A stretch of 64,000 bases of DNA from Qipengyuania_C sp046254955 (GTDB lineage Bacteria > Pseudomonadota > Alphaproteobacteria > Sphingomonadales > Sphingomonadaceae): assembly GCF_046254955.1 (NCBI RefSeq), contig NZ_JBJXRG010000001.1, positions 806,001 to 870,000 on the forward strand. The letters are read 5' to 3'. Below the pieces are notes generated by a model. That model saw nothing but the letters and a program-made list of their open reading frames with translations. It was not told where the DNA came from and ran no database searches. Both the position numbers and the translations under genes were made by a program. Shown here piece after piece: positions 32,750 through 41,709 of the stretch; the first letter of the stretch is position 1; each line of letters opens with the position of its first letter.

Positions 32750-34087
32750 TCAATCGCGTAAAGCGAGTGCATTGGGCGATGTGCGGCGAAGCGTATCAAG
32801 CGCGTAGTGCAGCTGGAAATCGTCGATCCCCTGCTCCTCAAGCTGTTCGGCGGTAAGCTGAAAGCGCGGATCGTCGCGCTTGTCCTTCTCCATCGCTTCG
32901 TCGTCGATTGCAGCCTCATTGACCAGATGCCCGCGCAAGTCGGATTCGCGGAGTTCGTACTTGGCGCGCAGGGCAAGATCCGGATCGGACAATTGCGGCA
33001 CGGCGATATCGGGCTTGATCCCGCCCTCCTGCAATGAATGGCCCGAAGGTGTGAAATAACGCGCCGTCGTCAGCTTGACGGCTGCACCGCGGCCGAGTGG
33101 GTAGATCGATTGCACGCTTCCCTTGCCGAAGCTGCGCTGGCCCATGATCACTGCACGGCGATGATCCTGCAGCGCACCGGCAACAATTTCAGAGGCCGAA
33201 GCACTGCCGACATCGATTAAGACAATCATCGGAACCTGCGCTGCGATATCGCCGCGATACACCGTCTCAGCGTTCCAAACGTAGGTACTGCCCCGGGCAC
33301 GACCGCGCTCCGATAAAATCCGGCCCTTGTCGAGGAACAGGTCGGACAAGGCGACCGCTTCTTCGACTTGGCCGCCCGGATTCGAACGTAGGTCGAGCAC
33401 GAGGCCATCCAGCCGCCCGCTCGCTTCCTTGCGCAACGATTCCCAGGCGGAGAACACATCGCTACCGACATCGCGCGAGAACTCGTTGACCGAGATAACC
33501 CCGATATTGCCGTCGTGCAGCTTGTGAGTGACCGGCTCGAGCTCGATGACGCCTCGCGTGACCCGCAGTTCCAGCGGCTCGTCGCGGCCCGAACGAAAAA
33601 TCGTCAGATTGATTGCCGTACCAGCCGGCCCACGCATTTGCGCAACCGCATCGTCGATATCGCCGCCATAGAGCAGCTTCCCATCGATATGCGTGATGTA
33701 GTCTCCGGCCTTGATTCCCGCATCTTCCGCAGGACTTCCCCGGAACGGCGAAATAACTCTCACCGCGCCGTCGTCCATGACAACGGAAAGGCCGAGGCCA
33801 GAATAATTGCCATCAATCACACTCTGCAGGCGCTGGAAATCGCTGCCGACCGCATAGCTCGAGTGCGGGTCTAGCGCGCCGAGCATGCCGTTGATCGCAC
33901 CGCGAATCAGCACCTCGTCATCGACCTTCTCGACGTAATTGTCCTTAACCAGCTCGTAGACGGCCAGGAAGCGCGAGAATTCGGGTCCAGCCTTCGCATC
34001 CACTGCGGCATATCCGGCAGTCGTTGCCGGGATGACGGCCACAGCACTGACCAGCGCCGCCGCTCGAAGGAAATTTGCAATAGCCAT
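32750..34087 (-). CDS. ctpA: S41-family carboxy-terminal processing peptidase
   Basis: Periplasmic serine protease of 445 residues with an N-terminal signal sequence (FLRAAALVSAVAVIPATTAG), a PDZ domain (about residues 80-165: VVMDDGAVRVISPFRGSPAEDAGIKAGDYITHID) and the peptidase core. The catalytic Ser is in VGSASASEIVAG and Lys in GQRSFGKGSVQS, as in CtpA/CtpB. Start at 34087 fits the signal peptide; the frame to 34198 is not needed. It follows the EnvC-like gene by about 120 nt; in many proteobacteria an EnvC-type factor and ctpA are neighbours, consistent with cell-wall processing. Confidence 0.93.
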   Translation of the reverse strand: MAIANFLRAAALVSAVAVIPATTAGYAAVDAKAGPEFSRFLAVYELVKDNYVEKVDDEVLIRGAINGMLGALDPHSSYAVGSDFQRLQSVIDGNYSGLGLSVVMDDGAVRVISPFRGSPAEDAGIKAGDYITHIDGKLLYGGDIDDAVAQMRGPAGTAINLTIFRSGRDEPLELRVTRGVIELEPVTHKLHDGNIGVISVNEFSRDVGSDVFSAWESLRKEASGRLDGLVLDLRSNPGGQVEEAVALSDLFLDKGRILSERGRARGSTYVWNAETVYRGDIAAQVPMIVLIDVGSASASEIVAGALQDHRRAVIMGQRSFGKGSVQSIYPLGRGAAVKLTTARYFTPSGHSLQEGGIKPDIAVPQLSDPDLALRAKYELRESDLRGHLVNEAAIDDEAMEKDKRDDPRFQLTAEQLEEQGIDDFQLHYALDTLRRTSPNALALRD

Positions 34088-34207
34088 CGGTTCTTTCCTG
34101 CTTGCCCGGAACCCTTGATTCACGCCCATCCTATCGCGCCTTGTCAATGAACGCCAGATTGCGCAGAATGCCCGTGTCGAAACGGGAATTTCGGCCAAGT
34201 GCCGAAC

Positions 34208-35434
34208 TTAACCGACGAGCGATAAAGGATTGACCGGCGTACCGGCGCGTCGCAGCTCGAGCGTAACGCGCGGGTTTCGAGCCGGGGCCACGCCTATCGG
34301 CGCCCCTCCGACCACTTTTGCACCTACCCGCGCATCGGCGCGCGCCATTCCGGTCACGAGGCTGGTCCAGCCATTGGAATGCTCGATGATGACGATATGG
34401 CGATAGCCGCGATACGGCCCGGCAAAGGCAATACGCCCATCTGCGGGAGCGACCACGATGGCCGATGCGCGCGGTGCGAGCAGCAGGTCAGTGCGGCGCG
34501 GTCCGTTGTCGGTTCGCTCGCCGAAGCCTGCCAGCGTCCGCCCGGTGACGGGCAATCGGTAGCTCGGGGGGGAAGCGTTTGTTCCGGGCGACGGAGCGCT
34601 CGGCGCGGCAACGCGCGACGCACCGGGACGAGATGGTCGCAAGACCGGTCCGGGCAATGCTGCAAGCGAGCGACGAAGTTCGCCGGCGCGGTCGATTTCG
34701 CCGACCAGTGCGTCAAGATCTCGCGCCTGTTCCGCCAGGGCAAAGGCGCGCTCATTCTCGCGCCGCGCTGCCGCAGACGCCTGGCGCGATGCCATTCGCT
34801 GGCTCGCTTCCAGCGCGGACATTTGGCGCTTGCGTTCTGCGAGCTGCCGTTCGGTTTGCTCGAGTTCGCCAAGCGCCGATTGCGCCGCGCTTGCCAGCTC
34901 GCGGCTCTGTTGGAGTTCGGTGCGAAGCGAACGGGTCCGCTCCTCCACCTGCGGCACGGTCGTCGCCAACATGGCCCGAAGGTAAACTGCATCCTTGAGC
35001 GAGCCGGAGCGCAAAGCAGAAAGCGCCATGGGGCGGCGAGAAAGGCGCTGCAGGGCAGCCGTCAGCTGCATCAAGGGGGCACGCTTCTCCGCCAGCCCCA
35101 AGTCGATAGCGGCCTGCTGGTCCTGGATCAGCGCGAGGCGCGCTTCGGTCGCCGTGATCGCGGCTTCGGATTGCTGGATACGTGCCGCCAAAGCGGCTCC
35201 ATCGCGCTGCGCCTTCTCGGCACTTTCCTCCGCGAGTCGGGCCTGTTCTTCCAATGTCTCAGCGCGCATGTCGGCCGCACGCAGGTCGGCTTCGGCTCGG
35301 TTCAGTGCCGAGCGCGCATCGGCCGGACTGGCGGAGCTCAAGGGGCCCTGCGCTTCGATCTCAACCGGAAAAAGGGCGATAGCGCCTAATGCAAAAAGTG
35401 CTCCGAATGCCGATATTCCTATGAGCCTGCGCAT
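34208..35434 (-). CDS. EnvC-like murein hydrolase activator with degenerate LytM domain
   Basis: A 408-residue exported protein: signal segment (LIGISAFGALFALGAIALFP), a long coiled-coil with Ala, Glu, Gln and Arg (about 40-255), a Pro/Ser linker, and a C-terminal LytM/M23-like domain. In that domain the zinc ligands are missing: RRTDLLLAP in place of HxGxD, VTGM in place of the HxH-type motif, and VTLELRR in place of LHFELR. That is the pattern of EnvC/NlpD-like factors, which activate amidases during division rather than cut peptidoglycan. The start 35434 lies 4 nt from the rlmH stop. Confidence 0.85.
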   Translation of the reverse strand: MRRLIGISAFGALFALGAIALFPVEIEAQGPLSSASPADARSALNRAEADLRAADMRAETLEEQARLAEESAEKAQRDGAALAARIQQSEAAITATEARLALIQDQQAAIDLGLAEKRAPLMQLTAALQRLSRRPMALSALRSGSLKDAVYLRAMLATTVPQVEERTRSLRTELQQSRELASAAQSALGELEQTERQLAERKRQMSALEASQRMASRQASAAARRENERAFALAEQARDLDALVGEIDRAGELRRSLAALPGPVLRPSRPGASRVAAPSAPSPGTNASPPSYRLPVTGRTLAGFGERTDNGPRRTDLLLAPRASAIVVAPADGRIAFAGPYRGYRHIVIIEHSNGWTSLVTGMARADARVGAKVVGGAPIGVAPARNPRVTLELRRAGTPVNPLSLVG

Positions 35435-35438
35435 TGCC

Positions 35439-35861
35439 CTACCCTGCCCGATGATAGGGATGGCCGGCAAGGATGCTGGTTGCGCGGTAAAGCTGTTCCA
35501 TCAACATCGCGCGGGCCAGAAGGTGGGGCCAGGTGGCGGCTCCAAATGAAAGGAGCATGTCGGCTTCGGATCGTTCAGCGTCCGAATGTCCATCGGCAGC
35601 GCCGAGGATAAAGCGGGTTTCGCGCACGCCGCCATCGCGCCAGCGTTCGAGGTAGTCGGCAAGTTGTTGGCTCGAAAGCGCCTGGCCGCGCTCATCAAGC
35701 AAGACGGTCCTGAGTGGAGGCTGCGGACCAGGGATCTTCCCGCCTTTCTCAGGTAGTTCGGTGAGCTTTGTTTGCCAAGTCATGCGCTTTGCGTAGCGCT
35801 CCACCAGCTCGGCTTCGGGCGAACGGCCGATCTTTCCGCGAGCGATGACGTGCAGCAGCAT
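35439..35861 (-). CDS. rlmH: 23S rRNA (pseudouridine1915-N3)-methyltransferase RlmH
   Basis: SPOUT methyltransferase acting on helix 69 of 23S rRNA. The 140-residue protein starts MLLHVIARGKIGRSPEAEL, has VLLDERGQALSSQQLA, the SAM-site knot FILGAADGHS, and the C-terminal LYRATSILAGHPYHRAG with the conserved His-x-Tyr-His. Length slightly below the usual 155 because of a short loop. It sits between rsfS and the EnvC-like gene, in the widespread nadD-rsfS-rlmH order. Confidence 0.95.
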   Translation of the reverse strand: MLLHVIARGKIGRSPEAELVERYAKRMTWQTKLTELPEKGGKIPGPQPPLRTVLLDERGQALSSQQLADYLERWRDGGVRETRFILGAADGHSDAERSEADMLLSFGAATWPHLLARAMLMEQLYRATSILAGHPYHRAG

Positions 35862-35925
35862 GCGGGCGCATCTAGACGGTTTCGGTGCCCGCCGAAAGCG
35901 TCGACATCTTATGCCCGGCTTGCTT

Positions 35926-36348
35926 TCAGGCGGATCCGGCTACAGGGGGCGCATCGCCGAAGGCCCACATGCGTTCCAGATTATAGAAGCTGCGCACTTC
36001 CGGCCGGAACAGGTGGACGACGACATCGCCGGCGTCGATCAGGACCCAGTCTGCTGCAGGCAAGCCTTCGAGCCGGACCGGACCGTAACCGGCCTGCTTG
36101 ATCTTCTCAGCCAGTTTCTGCGCGATCGAGGCGACCTGCCGCGTTGAGCGGCCCGAAGCGACAACCATGTGATCGGCAATACTCGATTTGCCCTCAAGAG
36201 GGATCGAAACGACTTCCTGCGCCTGATCGTCATCGAGCTGGCCGAGAACCAGCGCGTGCAGCGCCTCGGAGGTCTTTGCGTTATCCACGCCGGCAAGCGG
36301 GGTGGGTTGCGATGCGGCAGATGCCGCGGGGGTTTGCGCCTGATTCAT
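35926..36348 (-). CDS. rsfS: Ribosome silencing factor RsfS
   Basis: Binds uL14 on the 50S subunit and blocks subunit joining in stationary phase. The 140-residue protein has an Ala/Thr/Gln-rich N-terminal extension of about 25 residues followed by the RsfS/DUF143 domain: KSSIADHMVVASGRSTRQV, GLPAADWVLIDAGDVVVHLF and RSFYNLERMW. The ATG at 36348 is used. It is located between nadD and rlmH, the common arrangement. Confidence 0.94.
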   Translation of the reverse strand: MNQAQTPAASAASQPTPLAGVDNAKTSEALHALVLGQLDDDQAQEVVSIPLEGKSSIADHMVVASGRSTRQVASIAQKLAEKIKQAGYGPVRLEGLPAADWVLIDAGDVVVHLFRPEVRSFYNLERMWAFGDAPPVAGSA

Positions 36349-36408
36349 AGGCGGGGTGCATGCTCCTGAAATATGGAAATGATTGTGCTGGCGGGATTGG
36401 ACCGACTG

Positions 36409-37071
36409 TCACGCGGGCTGAGCCCCCGCAGAACCGATCAATCGATGTGTCAGCTGGTCACGTACTGCGCCGTCGGCGAAGCGGTCTGCCCAATTGGGGT
36501 CGGCGCGGCGGATTGCCGTGGCCGATCGGGGATCGGGATCGAAACGCAAATTCACCAGGCTCGGCGCACTCCATTCGCCCCGGTTCCTGAATGTGGCCGC
36601 AGACACGTTATAGCGCCTGAACCATGCCGACGCGGGGCTTGCATCAGCATGCGCATCATATCCGGGCCTTGCGATCACCGCAATCGGCATTGTGCGCGCA
36701 ATCCCACGCCAGTCTTTCCAGCGGTGAAATTGCAACAGATTGTCCGATCCCATGAGCCAAACGAACTCGCGCTTGGGGTAGCGCCGTCGCAATGCGCGCA
36801 AGGTGTCGATGGTATAAGGCGAGCCAAATTCGCGCTCGATGGCAGTCACGCGAATCGGGGCACGGCGCGCCATTGCCTGCGCGGCCTTCATGCGTGCCAC
36901 AAGCGGTGCCATGCCCGCTTTGGGCTTTAGCGGATTGCCCGGTGAAACCAGCCACCAGACCTCATCGAGTCCCAGCGCATCGAGCACGAATAACGAAATC
37001 CGGCGATGGCCGCCATGTGCTGGGTTGAAGCTCCCGCCTAGCAGGCCGATGCGGTTAGAAGATTGTGTCAA
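36409..37071 (-). CDS. nadD: Nicotinate-nucleotide adenylyltransferase NadD
   Basis: Adenylates nicotinate mononucleotide in NAD synthesis. The 220-residue protein has the nucleotidyltransferase motif GLLGGSFNPAHGGHRRIS (the GGxFxPxHxGH signature), WLVSPGNPLKP, SPYTIDTLRAL and the motif near the end ISxTxIR seen as SATAIRRAD. The start codon is TTG at 37071 (the family N-terminus begins here and no ATG is near). It follows proA by 27 nt on the same strand. Confidence 0.94.
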   Translation of the reverse strand: MTQSSNRIGLLGGSFNPAHGGHRRISLFVLDALGLDEVWWLVSPGNPLKPKAGMAPLVARMKAAQAMARRAPIRVTAIEREFGSPYTIDTLRALRRRYPKREFVWLMGSDNLLQFHRWKDWRGIARTMPIAVIARPGYDAHADASPASAWFRRYNVSAATFRNRGEWSAPSLVNLRFDPDPRSATAIRRADPNWADRFADGAVRDQLTHRLIGSAGAQPA

Positions 37072-37098
37072 TGGAACCAGTTTGGAGAGAACGCAGCC

Positions 37099-38376
37099 TC
37101 AAGGCCTGATCTGCCCGGTGCCGCGCACCTGCCATTTGTAGGTTGTGAGCCCCTCAAGCGCGACCGGTCCTCGCGCGTGCAGCCTCCCCGTTGCAATGCC
37201 GATTTCCGCCCCGAGGCCAAACTCCCCTCCGTCGGCAAACTGGGTCGACGCATTATGCATCACGATGGCAGAATCGACTTCTGCGAGGAATCGGGCGGCA
37301 GCATCTTCGTCCTCGGTCACAATTGCATCGGTGTGATGCGAGCCATTCCGCTCGATATGGCTGATTGCCTCATCGATACCGTCAACAATCGCTACCGACA
37401 GGATCGTATCGAGATACTCGGTGGTCCAGTCTTCGGCCGAAGCGGGCTGGATGCGGGCATCGAGCGCACGCGCACGTCCATCGCCGCGTAATTCACAACC
37501 AGCCTGGGCCAATGCCGTCACGACGTCAGGAGAGGACCCGAAGCCAGCATCGATTAGCAGGGTTTCCATGGCGCCGCAGATCCCTGTGCGCCGCATCTTC
37601 GCATTGAGCGCTATTTCGCGGGCCTTCTTGGGGTCGGCACCGGAATGGATGTAGGTGTGGCAGAGCCCGTCGAGGTGCGCGAGGACGGGCACGCGCGCAT
37701 CGTTTTGCACGCGCTCGACCAGGCTGCGGCCTCCGCGTGGAATGATCATGTCGATCAGCCCTGCAGCAGATAACATGGCACCCACGGCCTCGCGATCCTG
37801 GGTCGGCATCAGCTGGACGACTTCAGCCGGGACCCCCGCCCGCGACAGCCCGGCAACAAGAGCAGCGTGTATAGCGCGGTTGGAATACACCGCTTCGCTT
37901 CCACCCCGCAGGAGAACCGCATTGCCTGCCCGCACGCACAGCGCTGCAGCATCCGCCGTGACATTGGGACGACTTTCGTAGATAATCCCGATAAGGCCGA
38001 TCGGAATGCGCACGCGCGACATCACGAGGCCATTGGGCTGCTCAACGGTGTCGATTACGTCACCGACCGGGTCGTGCAAGCCCGCTACAGCTTCGATTGC
38101 GACAGCCACACCTTCCAGCCGTTCGCCATCAAGCAAGAGCCGGTCCAGCATGGCGCCGCTCAAGCCACGCTCCTTTCCATTCGCGAGGTCCACGGCGTTC
38201 GCGGCAAGAATCGTTTCCGATTGCGCTCGAAGCTCCTTCGCAGCCTCAAGGAGGGCCTGCGCCCTGTCCACATCGCTCAGCCTCGCCAGTGCGCGCTGCG
38301 CTTGCCTGCCAGCAACGGCGAGCGAGCCAACAAGCTCCGTAAAGTTGCTTTCTAGATGGGGGTCCGCTTCAGCCAT
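37099..38376 (-). CDS. proA: Glutamate-5-semialdehyde dehydrogenase ProA
   Basis: Reduces gamma-glutamyl phosphate to the semialdehyde in proline synthesis. The 425-residue protein has the ALDH fold with PIGLIGIIYESRPNVTADA, GNAVLLRGGSEA, the catalytic Cys in MRRTGICGAMETLLID, and HTDAIVTEDEDAAARF. Full length for the family. It is divergent from the M23 gene at 38624; the roughly 250-nt gap between them should hold both promoters, but I see no convincing sigma-70 elements there. Confidence 0.96.
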   Translation of the reverse strand: MAEADPHLESNFTELVGSLAVAGRQAQRALARLSDVDRAQALLEAAKELRAQSETILAANAVDLANGKERGLSGAMLDRLLLDGERLEGVAVAIEAVAGLHDPVGDVIDTVEQPNGLVMSRVRIPIGLIGIIYESRPNVTADAAALCVRAGNAVLLRGGSEAVYSNRAIHAALVAGLSRAGVPAEVVQLMPTQDREAVGAMLSAAGLIDMIIPRGGRSLVERVQNDARVPVLAHLDGLCHTYIHSGADPKKAREIALNAKMRRTGICGAMETLLIDAGFGSSPDVVTALAQAGCELRGDGRARALDARIQPASAEDWTTEYLDTILSVAIVDGIDEAISHIERNGSHHTDAIVTEDEDAAARFLAEVDSAIVMHNASTQFADGGEFGLGAEIGIATGRLHARGPVALEGLTTYKWQVRGTGQIRP

Positions 38377-38623
38377 GGAAAACCGCCTAGCATCATGACG
38401 TCAAGCTGTCAGTGGGAGAAAATTCGACGTTCGTAACTAGCGATTCTGCGATTCGTTCCCTCTGTTGTTAGAAAATTGCGCAGGTTCCGTTCAATTCGTC
38501 GCGCGCGCCTTTCGACTCGTCCCCTTTACCATTCTCTGACAATCGACCTTTAACCATCGCCTTGTTAGCGCTCACGTACGGGAAAAATAGAACCGACACC
38601 AACGGGACGGGTAAGGGGTCGTA

Positions 38624-39781
38624 TTGCTAAAAAAGGCATCTGAAAGCGGATTGGCAGCGCGTGTGCGTGGCTGGTTTCCTGAGCGCGAGTTCATCATGCG
38701 CTCTCAAGGACAAGTGCGCTTCATCAAGATATCATCGAGATTGCAAAAGCGCGCTGCCGCGCTGACTGCCTTTGCGCTCCTGGCTTGGGCAGTGACGATG
38801 GCTGGCATGGCCTGGACACAATACCGCGCCGGAGCCGATCGCTATTCGCTGCTCGCCCGCGAAGCCAGCGTCGCCACAGCGGAAGAGCGCGTTGCCGCCT
38901 ATCGCGACAATCTCGACGCCGTCGCAAGCGACCTCGAGCAGCGGCAGGACTTCATCGAAACGATGGTCGATGCATTGCCGGAAGACGCCAAGGCGGGAGA
39001 AACCGTTACCGATTCGACCGGTGAGGCCTCAGAGATGGTCGACAAGGTCAGCTCTTCGATCCCCGAAGCCGTCGCACTTGCCCAGATTGAGGCGCGCCAG
39101 CTGGCATTTGTCGAGCGGCTCACCCGCTACGCCGACCGCCGCGCCGACCGTACCGCTAAAGCCATTCGCAAACTGGGCCTTGATCCTGATGCCATGATGC
39201 GGACGGCGGAACGGGAAGCCATGGGTGGTCCGTTCGAGAAACTTGCGACCCGCCATGATGGCTCGGTCGACCCACGCTTCGAACGCCTGGGACTGAGCCT
39301 CGCCCGGATGGCCGCGCTCGAGCGTGGGCTTGAAGGTATTCCGCAGGTCCAGCCGGCTCAGATTGGGCAGATTTCTTCAGGCTTCGGCTACCGCCGTGAT
39401 CCATTCACTCGCCGCGCCGCCATGCACCGCGGACTGGACTTCAAGGGACCGCGCGGCACGCCGATCGTTGCAGCCGCCAAAGGCACAGTCACATTTGCCG
39501 GCTGGAGAAGCGGCTACGGCAAAGTAGTCGAAATCAGCCATGGCAACGGCATCGTCACCCGTTACGCGCATATGTCGAAGTTCAATGCGCAACGCGGACA
39601 GGTCGTCGAAGCAGGCGACCAGATCGGCGCGCTAGGCAGCACCGGCCGTTCCACCGGCCCGCACCTCCATTTCGAGCTGCGCATCAACAATCGTGCGGTT
39701 AACCCGCGCCCCTTCCTGGAGAGTGCACCCGATGTTCTCAAAGAAGCCCGCGGAATCCCCGCGACCGAGCGGAGTATCTGA
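38624..39781 (+). CDS. M23-family peptidoglycan endopeptidase, membrane anchored
   Basis: A 385-residue protein with one membrane segment (AALTAFALLAWAVTMAG, about residues 45-61), a periplasmic coiled coil (about 80-170) and a complete C-terminal LytM domain: SGFGYRRDPFTRRAAMHRGLDF with the zinc ligands His and Asp, YAHMSKF, and TGPHLHFELRINNRAVNP. All ligands are present, so it should be active, unlike the EnvC-like protein. The start is TTG, preceded by AAGGGG seven bases upstream. It overlaps the bactofilin gene; the pairing M23-bactofilin is well known for curved or stalked alphaproteobacteria and suggests local cell-wall control. Confidence 0.92.
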   Translation: MLKKASESGLAARVRGWFPEREFIMRSQGQVRFIKISSRLQKRAAALTAFALLAWAVTMAGMAWTQYRAGADRYSLLAREASVATAEERVAAYRDNLDAVASDLEQRQDFIETMVDALPEDAKAGETVTDSTGEASEMVDKVSSSIPEAVALAQIEARQLAFVERLTRYADRRADRTAKAIRKLGLDPDAMMRTAEREAMGGPFEKLATRHDGSVDPRFERLGLSLARMAALERGLEGIPQVQPAQIGQISSGFGYRRDPFTRRAAMHRGLDFKGPRGTPIVAAAKGTVTFAGWRSGYGKVVEISHGNGIVTRYAHMSKFNAQRGQVVEAGDQIGALGSTGRSTGPHLHFELRINNRAVNPRPFLESAPDVLKEARGIPATERSI

Positions 39782-40208
39782 ATCCATGGCAGCCAATCAC
39801 CACGGCAACTCAACCTTTTCCGTCATCGGTTCCGATGTCACGATCAAGGGCGATGTCAGCGCATCGGCCGATCTTCATATTGACGGCACGATCGAAGGCG
39901 ACATTGCCTGCACCTCTGTGGTGCAAGGTGAAAGCAGCAAGGTGATCGGCGCGATCGAATCCGAGACCGCTCGCCTTTCCGGGTCGGTCAATGGCTCGAT
40001 CAACGTTCGCGAGCTGGTGATCCTCAAGACCGCCAAGATCGAAGGCGATGTGCACTACGATGCGCTAACCATCGAACAGGGTGCGCAGGTCGAAGGCCGC
40101 TTCGCCAATCGCAAGCCCAAACAGCCCAAGGCTTCGCAGCCAGCCCCCAATGCTGGCAAGGATGCGAAGGGCGACGAAGGCGAACCGAAGCTCACCCTCG
40201 CCGGTTGA
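39732..40208 (+). CDS. Bactofilin (polymer-forming cytoskeletal protein)
   Basis: A 158-residue bactofilin: short unstructured N-terminus starting MFSKKPAE, beta-helical core with repeats (FSVIGSDVTIKGDVSASADL, DGTIEGDIACTSVVQGESS, ARLSGSVNGSINVRELVI, AKIEGDVHYDALTIEQGAQV), and a basic, disordered C-terminus. It should polymerise on the inner membrane and position the M23 peptidase. ATG 39732 gives the usual MFSKK-type start and overlaps the M23 gene by 50 nt; ATG 39786, just after the M23 stop, is the alternative. Confidence 0.92.
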   Translation: MFSKKPAESPRPSGVSESMAANHHGNSTFSVIGSDVTIKGDVSASADLHIDGTIEGDIACTSVVQGESSKVIGAIESETARLSGSVNGSINVRELVILKTAKIEGDVHYDALTIEQGAQVEGRFANRKPKQPKASQPAPNAGKDAKGDEGEPKLTLAG

Positions 40209-40244
40209 TTCTGAAATTCTGGAACAGGTAAGCGCGCGAACCGC

Positions 40245-40967
40245 CTAAGCGGTCTCGCCGTTTTCCTGTGATTCTTCGGCGCGCTTGTTCTCAAGCCACG
40301 CTTCCGCCTCAGCTTCTTGGGCAGCCTCTGCAGCAGCCTTCTCGTTGGCATCGCGTTCGGCGCGCAGTTCGGCAATCAGCCGGTCGCGATCCGACCCGCC
40401 GGCGACGCTTTCGACTGCTGCCGGCGCCTCTTCGGTAAGGCCTGCCTTCTTGGCAGCCTTCGCTACGACCGCATCAAGTTCTCGCTGTGAGCACAAGCCC
40501 AGCGTCACCGGATCCTTCGGCTGGATGTTCTGGATATTCCAGTGTGTACGCTCACGGATTGCGGTGATTGTATTGCGCGTCGTCCCGATCAGCTTCGAGA
40601 TCTGCGCGTCCGAAATCTCGGGATGGTTGCGCAGCAACCAAGCGATCCCGTCGGGCTTGTCCTGCCGCTTGGAAACCGGCGTATAGCGAGGGCCCTTGGT
40701 CCGGGTCACTTCGACCGGAGCCTTCTGCATGACGAGGTCATACTCCGCGTCGGCTTCGCCCCGGGCGATTTCGTCCAGCGTCAGCTCGCCCGCGTGGACC
40801 GGATCGCGGCCGGTATATTTGCTGCCCGCCAGGTCGTCGGCCATGGCCTGCACTTCGAGAATGTGAATGCCGCAAAATTCTGCAATCTGCTCGAAAGAAA
40901 GACCCGTATTGTCGACCAGCCAAGTGGCAGTCGCATGCGGCATCAGCGGGGTGGGTTGGTTGGCCAT
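40245..40967 (-). CDS. trcR: TrcR-type cell-cycle transcriptional regulator (DUF1013)
   Basis: A 240-residue protein of the DUF1013/TrcR family restricted to alphaproteobacteria. Conserved pieces include TPLMPHATATWLVDNTGLSF, EFCGIHILEVQAMADDL, DPVHAGELTLDEI and DGIAWLLRNHPEISDAQISK, LIGTTRNTITAIRERTHWN with a helix-turn-helix look. The C-terminal third is Ala/Glu-rich and probably disordered or coiled. In Caulobacter the protein associates with transcription in the cell cycle. It converges with the bactofilin gene with a 36-nt gap and a weak hairpin. Confidence 0.93.
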   Translation of the reverse strand: MANQPTPLMPHATATWLVDNTGLSFEQIAEFCGIHILEVQAMADDLAGSKYTGRDPVHAGELTLDEIARGEADAEYDLVMQKAPVEVTRTKGPRYTPVSKRQDKPDGIAWLLRNHPEISDAQISKLIGTTRNTITAIRERTHWNIQNIQPKDPVTLGLCSQRELDAVVAKAAKKAGLTEEAPAAVESVAGGSDRDRLIAELRAERDANEKAAAEAAQEAEAEAWLENKRAEESQENGETA

Positions 40968-41010
40968 GGAGCTTCGTCCTGAAATCTGGAATGCGGTCTG
41001 AAAATAGAAG

Positions 41011-41032
41011 GGCCGCCCCTTTCGGAGCGGCC
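41011..41032 (-). terminator. Rho-independent terminator after the GST gene
   Basis: On the minus strand GGCCGCTCC, loop GAAA, GGGGCGGCC forms a 9-bp stem with one G-U pair, followed by CTTCTATTTT. It lies 45 nt downstream of the GST stop and upstream of trcR, so it separates those two transcription units. Confidence 0.8.
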
Positions 41033-41076
41033 GTTGCGAGATGATCTAGGTCATCGCAGCGCCGCGCGCAAGCGAT

Positions 41077-41709
41077 TCAATCCATCGCGATGTAGCCGGG
41101 CATGGCCGAAACGCGGGCAAGCCAAAGTCCGATGTTGGGATAATCGCCCAGCCCGAACCCGCCCTCCTCGGCGACATGGGTATAAGCGTAGAGCGCAATA
41201 TCGGCGAGCGAGATGCCATCGCCGACAAACCATTCCCGCTCCGAAAGATGCTTGTCCATCAGCGCCAGCGCGTCGCAGCCAGCGATGCGTTTGGGCATGA
41301 TCTGGGACTTCTGCTGTTCGGACAGATTCGCTTCGCCGACGAAACGCAACCAGAAACGCAGCGTCGCAACATTGGGCTCGTGATTGTACTGTTCAAAGAA
41401 CATCCAGCGCAGCATGTCTGCGCGAGTGAAGCGATCTTGCGAGACGAGCTGCGAGCCGTCGGCGAGATAGAAGCACGCGGCGTTGCTTTCCGGCAGAAAG
41501 CGTGTTGCTGCGCCATCGCTCTCAATCTGCAGCACCGGGATACGGCCATTGGGATTCACATCAGCAAGGAACTCGGCAGTGCGAGTATCTCCCGCCATGA
41601 TGTCATATTGCCTGAGCTCGATCAGCTGTCCCAGCAAAGCCGCGGTCAGCTTGATCTTGTAGCAATTGCCGCTGCGCCGGTCTTCGTGGAGGGTATAACG
41701 CTCAGTCAC
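41077..41709 (-). CDS. Glutathione S-transferase family protein
   Basis: A 210-residue protein with the thioredoxin-like N-terminal domain (TLHEDRRSGNCYKIKLTAAL, with Ser and Cys near the glutathione site; VNPNGRIPVLQIESD with the cis-Pro; FLPESNAACFYLADGS with the Glu-Ser glutathione contact) and an all-helical C-terminal domain (WFVGDGISLADIALYAYTHV, the N-capping box). The start is GTG at 41709, overlapping the quinone oxidoreductase stop by 8 nt, so the two are one operon. Substrate unknown. Confidence 0.88.
   Translation of the reverse strand: MTERYTLHEDRRSGNCYKIKLTAALLGQLIELRQYDIMAGDTRTAEFLADVNPNGRIPVLQIESDGAATRFLPESNAACFYLADGSQLVSQDRFTRADMLRWMFFEQYNHEPNVATLRFWLRFVGEANLSEQQKSQIMPKRIAGCDALALMDKHLSEREWFVGDGISLADIALYAYTHVAEEGGFGLGDYPNIGLWLARVSAMPGYIAMD

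Noticed and set aside
34379..35389. Plus-strand open frame of 336 codons opposite the EnvC-like gene
   Set aside because: Cys- and Arg-rich translation without domains; antisense of a coiled-coil gene with repetitive codons.
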